Shown in pieces: positions 9,448 through 18,447 of a stretch of 64,000 nt of DNA. The notes under the pieces are model-generated. The model searched no databases and was not told the origin of the DNA. It saw only the letters and a list, made by a program, of their open reading frames with translations. The position numbers and the translations under genes were made by a program. The DNA comes from TA-21 sp035620895 (lineage in GTDB: Archaea; Thermoproteota; Nitrososphaeria; Nitrososphaerales; Nitrososphaeraceae). Position 1 is the first letter of the stretch, and every line of letters starts with the position of its first letter. The stretch lies in assembly GCA_035620895.1 (NCBI GenBank), contig DASPFY010000022.1:1-64000 (forward strand), in the 5' to 3' direction.

Positions 9448-9651
9448 ATCAGAAAGTAAACTTACCCTTAATCATATAACTGTATTACTAAACTATCAGT
9501 CGTATACTGAACAGGCTCTCAGGGAATTGTGAATCGCTAAAAATGCCAATTACAAGTCAATAACCAAATAGGGGATAGTTTTTGAAACGGTTACAAAAAT
9601 ACCGATTGATTAATAAATATATTATGATCATGCTATCAATCTATTTGAGAA
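9448..9651. other. AT-rich intergenic region upstream of orc1/cdc6; possible replication origin
   Basis: 204 bp between divergent trpC and orc1/cdc6. It must hold both promoters. Archaeal origins commonly sit next to an orc1/cdc6 gene. The segment around 9580-9598 contains GTTTTTGAAACGGTTAC, with a TGAAAC core resembling the core of origin recognition boxes, and is followed by an AT-rich tract (TAATAAATATATTATG). I see only one such core and no clear inverted pair, so the origin assignment is weak. Confidence 0.25.
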
Positions 9652-10809
9652 TTGTCAGAAACTAAGATATTCCTTGATAGGTCAAAACTGTCGGCAAGAT
9701 ACATACCCAGTGAGCTTCACCATAGAGAAAAAGAAATGTCACTACTACTGACGATGTTTAAAGATTCATACATCAAGCCAGATGAATTCTTGTTTTCTAC
9801 ACCACAAATAATAGGTAGATCAGGAATTGGAAAGACATCTACAATAATAAAATTTTCAAACATGTTGGAAAATGAATTCAAAAAATCTGGGTTAACACTC
9901 AAGGTTGCCTACATAAATCTAAAACTTCAGGGTGGAAATAAATATGCAGTTTATAGGTTTCTATTGGAAAAAATTGCTCCCGAACTTCCTTCACAGGGAC
10001 TTAGTGCAGAGGAGATGTTAAGATACCTTCTTTCATATTTGTATGAGAACAAGTTATACACCTTGATTATTTTGGATGAAATAGAGTTCCTGTTACGCTC
10101 CAACAAAGACAGTGGCATTATCTATGACTTTACACGCCTCAATGAATTTGATCTATCAAAACACTGTAATGTTATAGGTGTAATCTTCATCGCAAGAAGT
10201 ACTGATTTTCATGACAAAATCGATAGTTCAGAACTAAGTACTCTCGGAAGAATACCAATAGAGTTTCTACCTTATTCTATAGAACAAATAAGTGATATTC
10301 TAGTTACAAGATCCTCCGAATCATTCAATCCGAACATTGTAGGTACTGATATAATTGATGAAGTATCACTTATTACAGCATCTTCGCAAGTTGATGGGGA
10401 TGTTAGATATGCTTTGGACCTACTACTATATGCAGGAAACCTGGCAGAAGCAAACGGAAGTGATCGAATCACATTGGAACAAATTCGTAAAGTCCATGGC
10501 TACAACAAACCATCCATCACAATAGAGGATTTGAAAGAACTTCCAAAGAGTCATCTGATTATACTAATGGCCATATTAAAAGTACAAAATAAAAGAAAAA
10601 AGCAATACATTGAGCTAAAGGAAATTCGAACCTATGCACTTGAATTAGCAGATGAACACAAGATGAAGAAATTTGAATTTGAGGATTACATGAATGATCT
10701 TCTCGATAGAAAAATAATTGAAATGAAATCATTAAAGGAAATAGGAATGAACATAACATCGTTAGCTGAATTAGAACCTTTATTAGAACAACAGATAAAT
10801 AAAAAATAA
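9652..10809 (+). CDS. cdc6: Orc1/Cdc6 replication initiator ATPase
   Basis: 385-residue AAA+ protein with Walker A GRSGIGKT (about residues 55-62), Walker B TLIILDEIEF (about 137-146), a sensor-1-like region (VIFIARS) and a C-terminal winged-helix domain after about residue 290. It recognises origins and loads the MCM helicase. The start is TTG at 9652. It overlaps the next gene by one base (TAATG), so the two are translationally coupled. Confidence 0.9.
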   Translation: MSETKIFLDRSKLSARYIPSELHHREKEMSLLLTMFKDSYIKPDEFLFSTPQIIGRSGIGKTSTIIKFSNMLENEFKKSGLTLKVAYINLKLQGGNKYAVYRFLLEKIAPELPSQGLSAEEMLRYLLSYLYENKLYTLIILDEIEFLLRSNKDSGIIYDFTRLNEFDLSKHCNVIGVIFIARSTDFHDKIDSSELSTLGRIPIEFLPYSIEQISDILVTRSSESFNPNIVGTDIIDEVSLITASSQVDGDVRYALDLLLYAGNLAEANGSDRITLEQIRKVHGYNKPSITIEDLKELPKSHLIILMAILKVQNKRKKQYIELKEIRTYALELADEHKMKKFEFEDYMNDLLDRKIIEMKSLKEIGMNITSLAELEPLLEQQINKK

Positions 10810-11099
10810 TGGATTATGATAGCAAAACCATTATAGAAAACGGAATTGGAACGATCGGTAAAATCAAGATAATAAAAGCCCTAGCCGAAGAAAATAAAAT
10901 GGTAACTATTTATGTTCTCCATAAAAGAACTGGATTAAAGAGAGAAGATATTAAACGAAATCTAAAAGATTTGCGCAGTATTGATTGGATAAAGGAAAAA
11001 AAAATGGCAAATACGATGTATCATCTTAACAAGGACAACGAATATGTGAACGCCATCCTTAGTTTTTTTGCTAACGTGGGTTATATTGGGCAAGCTTGA
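10809..11099 (+). CDS. Small winged-helix DNA-binding protein coupled to orc1/cdc6
   Basis: 96 residues. The ATG overlaps the cdc6 stop codon. The sequence IGKIKIIKALAEENKMVTIYVLHKRTGLKREDIKRNLKDL reads as a winged helix-turn-helix (HTH of the ArsR/MarR type), followed by a beta-wing with MANTMYHLN. It could regulate cdc6 or act with it at the origin; this comes from the coupling only and no function is proven. Confidence 0.75.
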   Translation: MDYDSKTIIENGIGTIGKIKIIKALAEENKMVTIYVLHKRTGLKREDIKRNLKDLRSIDWIKEKKMANTMYHLNKDNEYVNAILSFFANVGYIGQA

Positions 11100-11220
11100 A
11101 ATTAATTTTTAGGCGCACACTAACTAGAAATTCATATCTTTGCTGTTGATTTTGGAGTCATTTGCTCAAATTACGAGATAGTCTGAAAACGATTAAAAAG
11201 GTGAGGAAATAAAGTCTAAT

Positions 11221-12843
11221 GTGCGGTATAGACAAAATAAACCCAGTAAGAAATTTCCAAAGTTCATCTTTATTACTGGTGGAGTAATGTCAGGTCTTGG
11301 AAAAGGGATAGTTGCTTCTTCGGTTGCAAAATTATTACAGTTGACTGGTTTAAGAGTAACCTGCACAAAAATTGATCCATATGTGAATTACGATGCAGGA
11401 ACGATGAACCCAACTGCACATGGTGAGGTCTTTGTTACGGATGATGGGGGAGAGTGTGACATGGACATGGGAAACTATGAAAGATTTCTTAATACACCGA
11501 TGACAAAATGGCATAATATTACTACTGGAAGGATCTATTCTGATGTAATAAAGGCTGAAAGAGAAGGCAAGTATTTGGGCCAATGTGTTCAGATAATACC
11601 TCATGTAACTGACGTAATAAAGAACAGTTTAAAGAATCTAGCTAAAGGTTATGACGTTTTAGTTGTTGAATGTGGTGGTACGGTAGGTGATATAGAAAGT
11701 CTTCCATTCTTGGAATCTTTTAGACAGATGGAATTAGAAGAAGGCGATACAGAAACTCTATTCGTACATGTAACATTAGCACCAATTTTGGACGTGGTAG
11801 GAGAACAGAAAACAAAACCCACACAGCACAGCGTACAGGAGCTCCGAAGGATTGGAATTCATCCATATATCCTAGCAGTCAGATGTCAAAAGCCACTGAA
11901 TAGAGAAGCAAGACATAAGATCTCGATGTTTGCCAGCATTAGAGAGCAATGTGTTATTTCATGTCATGATTGTTCATCGATTTATGATGTCCCAGAAATA
12001 TTAAAAGACCAAGGAATAATTGATGTAATCTCTGACAAGCTTGGTCTAAGAAACCGTAACATAAGGTGGACTGAATGGAAAAAGGTAACAAAATCTTTCT
12101 TTAACTTTACAGGAAATGTAGACATAGGTATTGTTGGCAAATATGTAAATTTACCAGATAGCTATGTGAGTGTATATCAAGCGTTGCTCCATTCATCAGC
12201 AAAACTGGGCATGAAATTAAATGTTGAATGGATTGATTCTGAAAGATTTGAAAATGGAAATAACGATCAAGTGAAATTCTTGAACAAGTTTGATGGAATT
12301 CTTGTTCCGGGAGGATTTGGAGCAAGAGGAAGTGAAGGAATAATAAATTCAATTAATTATGCTAGACAAAAGGACATACCATTTTTAGGAATCTGTTTTG
12401 GATTTCAACTTTCGTTAATTGAATTTGCAAGAAATCAATGTGGGTTAGTCGATGCCAGTTCACAGGAATTTAACCCTAATGATAACAACTCATTGGTAAA
12501 ATTCATGCCCGAACAGGAACATACTGTTAACCTTGGCGGTTCTATGAGACTTGGAAAACATGATATAACCATAATACCCCAGACACTGGCCGATAGCATA
12601 TACCAGAATAAGAAAATTGAGCGAAGACACAGACATAGGTACGAATTTAATCAGGATTACAGACAAGTTATAGAAGAAAATGGCATGGTGTTATCCGGTC
12701 ATTCCGATAAAGGAAGAAGAATAGAAATTCTAGAATTTCCATCAAACAAGTTCTTTTTCGCTGTTCAGTATCATTCGGAATTTAGCAGCATACCGGGCAG
12801 ACCGGAACAAGCATTTGAAGCATTCATAACATCTTGCATCTAG
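11221..12843 (+). CDS. pyrG: CTP synthase
   Basis: 540 residues. The N-terminal synthetase domain begins KFIFITGGVMSGLGKGI (P-loop). The C-terminal class I glutamine amidotransferase domain has nucleophile Cys in GICFGFQLS and the His/Glu pair in QYHSEFSS. It converts UTP, ATP and glutamine to CTP. The only usable start is GTG at 11221, preceded by a purine-rich GGTGAGG. Length is normal. Confidence 0.97.
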   Translation: MRYRQNKPSKKFPKFIFITGGVMSGLGKGIVASSVAKLLQLTGLRVTCTKIDPYVNYDAGTMNPTAHGEVFVTDDGGECDMDMGNYERFLNTPMTKWHNITTGRIYSDVIKAEREGKYLGQCVQIIPHVTDVIKNSLKNLAKGYDVLVVECGGTVGDIESLPFLESFRQMELEEGDTETLFVHVTLAPILDVVGEQKTKPTQHSVQELRRIGIHPYILAVRCQKPLNREARHKISMFASIREQCVISCHDCSSIYDVPEILKDQGIIDVISDKLGLRNRNIRWTEWKKVTKSFFNFTGNVDIGIVGKYVNLPDSYVSVYQALLHSSAKLGMKLNVEWIDSERFENGNNDQVKFLNKFDGILVPGGFGARGSEGIINSINYARQKDIPFLGICFGFQLSLIEFARNQCGLVDASSQEFNPNDNNSLVKFMPEQEHTVNLGGSMRLGKHDITIIPQTLADSIYQNKKIERRHRHRYEFNQDYRQVIEENGMVLSGHSDKGRRIEILEFPSNKFFFAVQYHSEFSSIPGRPEQAFEAFITSCI

Positions 12844-12844
12844 G

Positions 12845-13852
12845 TCAAAGTTTTAGGTTTAACTCGTAAGTTTTTTGTCTGGCATCACGCAAAGATGTCT
12901 TCTTCCTGACATACCCGCGTTGGATAAGGTGACTCAAGGACAATCTTATAGTTCTCTCTGGTAGCATCGTTCTCTTGCTTAGATCCTTTTGGCTCAATTC
13001 ACCTTCATACTCTAGAGTTTTTAAGATCAATTTAGCACTGGGTGGCATATCAAGTAGGTCTTCTGCCAATTTTACCTTTTTAGCGATAATATCCATAGGA
13101 GAATCCTTGATTAATCTCACAAATTTTGCTGGAAATTCATGTTTTTCGCATATAATATTTTTCCGAACAGCTACCCTTTTTCCTCCATCTAGGATTACCT
13201 CACACAGATATCTACAGAGTATATCCTCAATTTCCAACCTATCAGTATTAGGGACTATAAGAGGCCTGCGAGTATTGTCCATTGAATTAACTGGAACGAT
13301 AACAAAAACCTGCGACCTTTGTAAAACCATTGGCCCCCCTGCAGACATACAATAAGCTGTAGACCCAATTGGCGTGGAAATGATTACACCATCACTGTTA
13401 TCATGCCAGAGATCATTTCCATTAATCTTTAATATATATTCCATAAGAGTAGCACTTTTTCTTGGGAAGAGAGAAATATCATTTAAGACTGGTTCGATTT
13501 CTTTACCATCAACATTAACAGAAAGCCGGCATACATCGTCTATTTCGTAATCACCTTTTTTAATTCTGCCTATAGATTTTTTTAAATCACTCACGTCAAT
13601 TTGTCCCAAAAATCCTGTTGAATCTGATTCATATATTCCCAGAACAGGTACAGAGAATTCCTTAATGTAGTGTGAATAATCAAGTATCGCTCGATCTCCA
13701 CCAGCGGTAATCACAATATCTACATTCGAAGTTGTCATTTTGTCGGATCTTTTTATTATCTCTGAATCAATATTTTCATCGTCTAAAATTTTCTTGATTT
13801 TGCCTATTAGACTATCGTCCCTGGAGCTTAGACTTGAGATAGCCACTTTCAT
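12845..13852 (-). CDS. NAD kinase-like protein fused to a C-terminal winged helix
   Basis: Residues 1 to about 255 align by eye with ATP-NAD kinase: PVLGI...GFLG, DGVIISTPIGSTAYCMSAGGP, and NDISLF in place of the usual NE motif. The family's GGDG(T) ATP-binding motif reads GGDR (residues 51-54), an Arg for Gly change at a normally invariant place. Residues from about 268 on (AKLILKTLEYEGELSQKDLSKR, then RTIRLSLSHLIQRGYVRKK) form a MarR-like winged helix. It may be an NADP-forming kinase with a DNA-binding module, or an NAD(H)-sensing regulator that has lost kinase activity. It runs tail-to-tail with pyrG. Confidence 0.8.
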   Translation of the reverse strand: MKVAISSLSSRDDSLIGKIKKILDDENIDSEIIKRSDKMTTSNVDIVITAGGDRAILDYSHYIKEFSVPVLGIYESDSTGFLGQIDVSDLKKSIGRIKKGDYEIDDVCRLSVNVDGKEIEPVLNDISLFPRKSATLMEYILKINGNDLWHDNSDGVIISTPIGSTAYCMSAGGPMVLQRSQVFVIVPVNSMDNTRRPLIVPNTDRLEIEDILCRYLCEVILDGGKRVAVRKNIICEKHEFPAKFVRLIKDSPMDIIAKKVKLAEDLLDMPPSAKLILKTLEYEGELSQKDLSKRTMLPERTIRLSLSHLIQRGYVRKKTSLRDARQKTYELNLKL

Positions 13853-13906
13853 TGTAACTATTAAAAGTCAACAGACACTCAAATTTAAACCTGATTTATG
13901 ACGTGT

Positions 13907-14821
13907 CTAAATTATTTCAAAATTCATTGTATTGTAATAATATGAAGCGTTTTCTTCTATTGCGGATTTGGAGGGTATTTTTTTAATTCCAATCTCACTT
14001 GTTTGTATTGCCGCATTTAACGCCCCCACTGCAAAACAAAATGCCCAAATAGAATCTTTTTCTTTAACTATAGTGCATGCAAAAGAAGAGGCGATAATAT
14101 CACCTAGTCCTGTTGAATCAGGCGTATCGAATTTAGGTACCTTTAACCAATAGTGTCTTTCCTTTTCAAGAAGATGAATAATCTGATCCTGCGTGTGCAG
14201 TACATAATCGATTTCATAATGGGAGTGAATTTTTCTCATCCCTTCCATACCTTGAAGACCGTTTGTAAAGCAGGTGATTTCCTGGCTATCTAGCTTTATT
14301 CCATTTACTTTATGGATGGGTAAATCCGTTCTTTTTCTTATAGATACTATCCCTTTTGGGTCAACAGCTCTTGTGTAACCCTGTGGGTCCAACATTACAA
14401 ACTGATTTGCTTCCATCTTTGTTGAAGATAAATACTGCAATATATCCAGAGGTACTTCATCAAAAACTGGACTAATTACCCAGCAATTTGCTTGTACATT
14501 TTTTATTTCTTCTATATCTAATGCAACGCATTTTGACTCGAGAGTTAATTCACGATCAGCTTCAAAATTCTTCAATACAAATCTAGTTGTTGGAAGATCC
14601 GAGTAAGGAGAACCATTAATTGAAATTCCCTGATTTTTCAAATAATCAAGATATTGTGCGTCAAGATCTTTTCCAAAATGAGTAAAGAGAGTGGTATCAA
14701 ATCCAAATTTCCTTGCAGTTATGCCACAATAAGCTGCAGGTCCACCTAAGCTCTTACTTGACTTTAGATCTCTCGACACAATCTCGTCTATGACTAGGTT
14801 GGATACTATAGCAGCCTTCAT
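13907..14821 (-). CDS. PfkB/ribokinase-family sugar or nucleoside kinase
   Basis: 304 residues. The N-terminal region has SLGGPAAYCGITARKFG (substrate side). The C-terminal signature is DSTGLGDIIASSFA, the family DTxGxGD motif with the catalytic Asp intact. It transfers phosphate from ATP to a sugar-type hydroxyl; the substrate cannot be read from sequence. The gene is divergent from rps26e, with about 90 bp between their starts. Confidence 0.88.
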   Translation of the reverse strand: MKAAIVSNLVIDEIVSRDLKSSKSLGGPAAYCGITARKFGFDTTLFTHFGKDLDAQYLDYLKNQGISINGSPYSDLPTTRFVLKNFEADRELTLESKCVALDIEEIKNVQANCWVISPVFDEVPLDILQYLSSTKMEANQFVMLDPQGYTRAVDPKGIVSIRKRTDLPIHKVNGIKLDSQEITCFTNGLQGMEGMRKIHSHYEIDYVLHTQDQIIHLLEKERHYWLKVPKFDTPDSTGLGDIIASSFACTIVKEKDSIWAFCFAVGALNAAIQTSEIGIKKIPSKSAIEENASYYYNTMNFEII

Positions 14822-14913
14822 TGATGAATATCATCACTAAATCTATTGCTTTGATAAATGTTGACATAAGTAGCATCAGAAGATTTAAAAGAAGAAGAGA
14901 TAGTAATTGTATA

Positions 14914-15201
14914 ATGCCGAAGAAAAGGACAAGCAGAGGACGAACAAAAGGTGGGAAAGGAAGTTCAGGAACAGTTCATTGTAGCCAGTGCGGGGCCATG
15001 GTACCAAGAGACAAGGCAAAAAAAGTTACTGGCAGAGTTACATTAGTAGAACCGACTTTGGCAAAAGAATTAAGAGCGCAAGGAGCATATATTGCACCTG
15101 TTACGGATGTCAAATTTTATTGCGTTTCCTGTGCTGTGCATAGAGGAATAGTAAAAGTAAGATCAGAAATGGAACGTAGAAGGACAGGAAGGCTCGGATA
15201 A
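14914..15201 (+). CDS. rps26e: Ribosomal protein S26e
   Basis: 95 residues starting MPKKRTSRGRTKGGKG, with zinc-type cysteine pairs CSQC and CVSC and a basic C-terminus. It is a small-subunit protein shared by eukaryotes and some archaeal lineages. The frame can be read back to 14821, but those 31 codons overlap the neighbour's promoter and do not match the family, so 14914 is the start. An A/T stretch ATTTAAAAG about 27 bp upstream fits a TATA box. Confidence 0.95.
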   Translation: MPKKRTSRGRTKGGKGSSGTVHCSQCGAMVPRDKAKKVTGRVTLVEPTLAKELRAQGAYIAPVTDVKFYCVSCAVHRGIVKVRSEMERRRTGRLG

Positions 15202-15215
15202 GATATTTTATACCG

Positions 15216-15815
15216 TTATATTCTTTTTAGAACATACCTAAATCTCTGAAGAAATGAGAAACCTGAGATCAGGATAATAATTATAACACCCCATTGAATT
15301 GAATCTGAAATTGGAATAAAGCCGCAAATTGATAAGATTAGCAATCTTTCAGCTCTTTCCCCTATCCCTACACCTTTTAGCTCTATACCAAGTGATTCCG
15401 CTTTGGCTCGGAGATAACTTACTAATATAGAAATTGATAAAGCAATCATTGCTAAAATCGGATTCGATAAACCACCGATTGCTATCCCTATGAAAATTAA
15501 AGCCTCAGAAACTTTGTCAAAATTAGAATCCAGAAATGCACCTTTGGTGGTAGATTTCTTCATTACGCGAGCTACACTTCCATCTACAATGTCGAAAAAA
15601 CCAGAAATCAAGAGAAGGATACTTGCAAATATTTGTGAGGGAAACTCTATGCCTTGTTGGTTCAAAAAATTTGAAAGGCCAAAGAACATGCTTGACAGGA
15701 TTGCAAAGGCAAATCCAATCATACTCCAGAATGTTGGAGATAAACCAAGCGAACCGAAATTATTACCTATTAGCGTTGTAATAGGAATTAATTTTTCTCT
15801 GAACCTATTAAGCAA
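15216..15815 (-). CDS. CDP-alcohol phosphatidyltransferase (archaetidylinositol phosphate synthase-like)
   Basis: 199-residue integral membrane protein with the family signature DGSVARVMKKSTTKGAFLD continuing to SNFD, that is D-G-x2-A-R-x8-G-x3-D-x3-D, plus about five hydrophobic helices. It uses a CDP-lipid and an alcohol phosphate to make a polar lipid headgroup in the membrane. The archaetidylinositol-type assignment follows from family knowledge of archaea, not from a residue I can single out. Confidence 0.9.
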   Translation of the reverse strand: MLNRFREKLIPITTLIGNNFGSLGLSPTFWSMIGFAFAILSSMFFGLSNFLNQQGIEFPSQIFASILLLISGFFDIVDGSVARVMKKSTTKGAFLDSNFDKVSEALIFIGIAIGGLSNPILAMIALSISILVSYLRAKAESLGIELKGVGIGERAERLLILSICGFIPISDSIQWGVIIIILISGFSFLQRFRYVLKRI

Positions 15816-15965
15816 ATATTATCTTGTTATTTGTACATCTAACAAATATTCTTTTTTATCCCAATACTGCTTACAATAATTCAAATTGTGGATTCAGCCG
15901 CTGTAACTCAGGCTTGATTTTTTGAATAATGGTTTGGTTAGTTTCGTTCAAGGATTAGGGATTGG

Positions 15966-16634
15966 TTACAATTCTTTCGAACCACAGTCAACAGTTTTTT
16001 CAAATGGTAATTTTGGCAATTTTGGATGTTGTAGGTTTTCTACTAATTTCCAGTTGTTTGCTAGATGTACTGCATCAATCTCACATTTGGTAATGATCTT
16101 ATTTTGATAGTTGACTATTGGGTTCATTAGATCATGAAAGTTTGAATGCGCTAGTCCAAGAACATGTCCTATTTCATGTTTTAATACAAGGTCTAGAGTA
16201 TCTTCCTTTATCTGTTCTTCATTGAAATTTACAGATATTCTTACTTTTACCCTTTTTATGAAACCTTCGTCATCCAGAACGTTAGTAGTTTGACCGACAG
16301 TTTGTTCGCCCTTATGTTCAAAGAAGATTAAAACGTCAGCACTTGATTCATCTTGAACCTCTAAAAATTTGACATTTTCTAACTTTGAAGCCCATTGGTC
16401 AAACGAATTCTTTACCAAGCTATTCATCTTGAAAATCTCATTGTTATTAGTATGAAATGTCAATTCGCCATCATTCAGGCTATCACCCCAAGTACAGCAT
16501 ATTTGCAAAATATTCTGATCTTCTGATGTCAGATCATTGAATTCAGAAAAGGATTCTGGATAAGACAGAATTGCAACTACCATTATTATGCTTAGAGGGA
16601 TATTCATGTTGTCTGCTTTTTTCAAATGTATCAA
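15966..16634 (-). CDS. Secreted matrixin-like zinc metallopeptidase
   Basis: An N-terminal signal peptide (NIPLSIIMVVAILSYP) is followed by a small metzincin domain. The zinc site is HEIGHVLGLAHS (HExxHxxGxxH) and the Met-turn follows as DLMNP. This places it near the M10 matrixin group and suggests extracellular proteolysis. The start shown is TTG at 16634; an in-frame ATG at 16607 would give a shorter signal peptide. A TATA-like CTATAATATAG lies 25-35 bp upstream of 16634. Confidence 0.87.
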   Translation of the reverse strand: MIHLKKADNMNIPLSIIMVVAILSYPESFSEFNDLTSEDQNILQICCTWGDSLNDGELTFHTNNNEIFKMNSLVKNSFDQWASKLENVKFLEVQDESSADVLIFFEHKGEQTVGQTTNVLDDEGFIKRVKVRISVNFNEEQIKEDTLDLVLKHEIGHVLGLAHSNFHDLMNPIVNYQNKIITKCEIDAVHLANNWKLVENLQHPKLPKLPFEKTVDCGSKEL

Positions 16635-16694
16635 GCAATCTTATTCTGCAATCGTCTATATTATAGCGGTCGACCTACATGATGGACATCGAAA

Positions 16695-17162
16695 CTAGGC
16701 GTAGTTACCCTTTATAGATGATCTAGCACCGCACGCATCACATACTAGGAAACCCAGTTTTTTTGCTTTTTCTGTTCTTGTGTCTGGACTTTGACATACA
16801 GGACATATGACATAGTCCTTTACGTACCTTTCCATGAGCGCTCCAAAAGACGAAGGTTCCTTTCGACCTAGAAAAATAACCCTTTCACCGGCAATATAGC
16901 CTGCAGATGCAAGCTCTTTATTCAAATAAAGTAATAGCTTTTCTGGCTCTCTCCTTAATGCTTTAGGAAATTCCATAAAATTTCTAAAAATTGTTCGTTG
17001 CCCTACCCAAATGATTTGAGGCTTGGGAATCTCAAGTCTTGCTGAATCTTTCTTCGAAGCATTACCCAAATCTCCCTGTATCCTAGACAGGAGAGTTTCA
17101 TACGATTTATCCACGTTGTGCATACCAAATGGTATCATGAAGGCTTTAATGTTCTTTGTCAT
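16695..17162 (-). CDS. Translation initiation factor aIF2 beta subunit
   Basis: 155 residues. A central alpha/beta domain (PQIIWVGQRTIFRNF, LLLYLNKELASAGYI) is followed by a C-terminal zinc ribbon CPVC...CDAC. This is the archaeal eIF2-beta/eIF5 N-terminal-like family. It is part of the ternary complex delivering initiator tRNA to the ribosome. A small N-terminal extension is normal for archaea. Followed upstream on the same strand by a hypothetical protein. Confidence 0.95.
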   Translation of the reverse strand: MTKNIKAFMIPFGMHNVDKSYETLLSRIQGDLGNASKKDSARLEIPKPQIIWVGQRTIFRNFMEFPKALRREPEKLLLYLNKELASAGYIAGERVIFLGRKEPSSFGALMERYVKDYVICPVCQSPDTRTEKAKKLGFLVCDACGARSSIKGNYA

Positions 17163-17188
17163 GAAGATGTCATGACGTCAATATCAAA

Positions 17189-17791
17189 TTAACCGGTCCG
17201 TTCATTAAGCCATTGTAGAAATGGTATTATTGGATCATCATAAGTCAATTTCGCTGAATTCTTGACGTTGAATCCGAGCATTAGCATTCGTCCTTCTAAT
17301 TGTTCTGCTAAATCTGGAGGTAGATCTGTACCTCTGAGAGGATTGAATAGCTTGAAAAAGTAATCTTGTTTGTAGTACGCCAAATGCCATGCGTAACACT
17401 CTGAAAGAATTGTAGGGTCTCCTGATATTCTTTTAGTTATATCAAAATTAATTTTCTTATTGCTATCTTTGTTATTTGAATCAATCAAAATTTGCATTGA
17501 TCTCTTGTTGAAATTTTCTCTCAGAGATTCTTGATTCATACTTATCGGATTATTTGCATAAATTCTAACTTGCCTTGCAACTTGCTCCATCGTTTTTCTC
17601 GCTATATCTTTAACATTTGTAATTTCTAATTCACCTTTTACCTTATGATCTTTACCAAAGATGTAAAAAGAAGCAATTATCTCGTCTTTTTGGGTGAACG
17701 GCAAGTTGCTTTTACCGTTTATGAAGCTTAAAACTCTATTCGAAAAATCTCTGGGTATAAAGATTCCCATATATGAATCAGAAATAATCAA
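17189..17791 (-). CDS. Conserved-looking hypothetical protein upstream of aIF2-beta
   Basis: 200 residues, soluble, no signal peptide or membrane helix. I do not recognise the family. It contains an N-terminal beta-rich part, a helical middle (TMEQVARQVRIYA), and an ending with PDLAEQLEGRMLMLGFN and FLQWLNERTG. It lies 26 bp upstream of aIF2-beta on the same strand and probably shares its transcript, hinting at an information-processing role; that is context only. Confidence 0.6.
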   Translation of the reverse strand: MIISDSYMGIFIPRDFSNRVLSFINGKSNLPFTQKDEIIASFYIFGKDHKVKGELEITNVKDIARKTMEQVARQVRIYANNPISMNQESLRENFNKRSMQILIDSNNKDSNKKINFDITKRISGDPTILSECYAWHLAYYKQDYFFKLFNPLRGTDLPPDLAEQLEGRMLMLGFNVKNSAKLTYDDPIIPFLQWLNERTG

Positions 17792-17821
17792 CTTTTAACT
17801 TTCGCATTCATCAAAGCTGGT

Positions 17822-17862
17822 GGGATAATAAAAAGTAATAAAAAGTAATAAAAATATAGTTT
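17822..17862 (-). terminator. T-rich transcription terminator downstream of the ferredoxin gene
   Basis: Read on the minus strand this is a run of T5 tracts (repeats of the type TTTTTATTAC) 25-65 bp after the ferredoxin stop codon. Oligo-T tracts are the known archaeal intrinsic termination signal. Confidence 0.4.
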
Positions 17863-17885
17863 TGGAAAAAATGAGGTAAGATTAT

Positions 17886-18422
17886 CTAGTGTGCGTGTGG
17901 TGGTGGAGCACTACCCTTTGACAGAGCTTCATTGAATGTTCCTGAAGCCTTTTCATGGAATTCAAGTGAAGATTGATCTACTTTTACAGCTTGTGGTGGA
18001 CAAACCGATACGCAGGCCATACACCAAATGCAATCATGTTCACGAATTGCATCTGCTTTGTCGGTATAATCTTTACGTTCTTCTTTGACCGTGCTACCTG
18101 TTCCCTTCCATGTTTGGTTTTTTGCCTCCTTAGCAGGAACGTCATGTTCTGTTCTATACCACTGGAATACCTGTACTGGACATGCTTCGATACAAGCACC
18201 ATCGGCAACACATGAATCCCAATCGACTGCTACCATAGTACCACTTACACCGAGTGGCTCTATTTGTTCACCCCGTGCTGCGTAGGCAGCCTTTACTTCT
18301 TCGTTTTCTGCAGCTTCTTGTAATTTTCCTGGCCCCCACATAAAATGGAAATGTTCACCGTCGTCAAGTTGTATCTTACCAGTAACTTGATGATTTTTTG
18401 GAAAGTCTGGATCTATAGGCAT
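17886..18422 (-). CDS. Zinc-type dicluster ferredoxin
   Basis: 178 residues with two cluster motifs: CVADGACIEACPVQVFQWY and CIWCMACVSVCPPQAVKV. The N-terminal extension, rich in His and Asp (HFHFMWGP), and the GTMVAVDWDSC lead-in resemble the seven-iron zinc ferredoxins of Sulfolobales. The first motif has a non-Cys at one usual position, as in 3Fe-4S clusters. It is a soluble electron carrier; in an ammonia oxidizer it may serve carbon fixation or NAD(P)H balance. It also has a long insert between the two motifs and a His-rich tail. Confidence 0.92.
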   Translation of the reverse strand: MPIDPDFPKNHQVTGKIQLDDGEHFHFMWGPGKLQEAAENEEVKAAYAARGEQIEPLGVSGTMVAVDWDSCVADGACIEACPVQVFQWYRTEHDVPAKEAKNQTWKGTGSTVKEERKDYTDKADAIREHDCIWCMACVSVCPPQAVKVDQSSLEFHEKASGTFNEALSKGSAPPPHAH

Positions 18423-18447
18423 GTTTATCGTTGTAATCTTTGTCTGA

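Noticed and set aside
14821..14913. Longer N-terminus for ribosomal protein S26e
   Set aside because: The extra 31 residues do not match the family and would overlap the start of the divergent kinase gene; MPKKRT at 14914 is the family start.
15490..15879. Plus-strand frame opposite the CDP-alcohol phosphatidyltransferase
   Set aside because: Shadow of a strongly supported membrane enzyme; no independent features.
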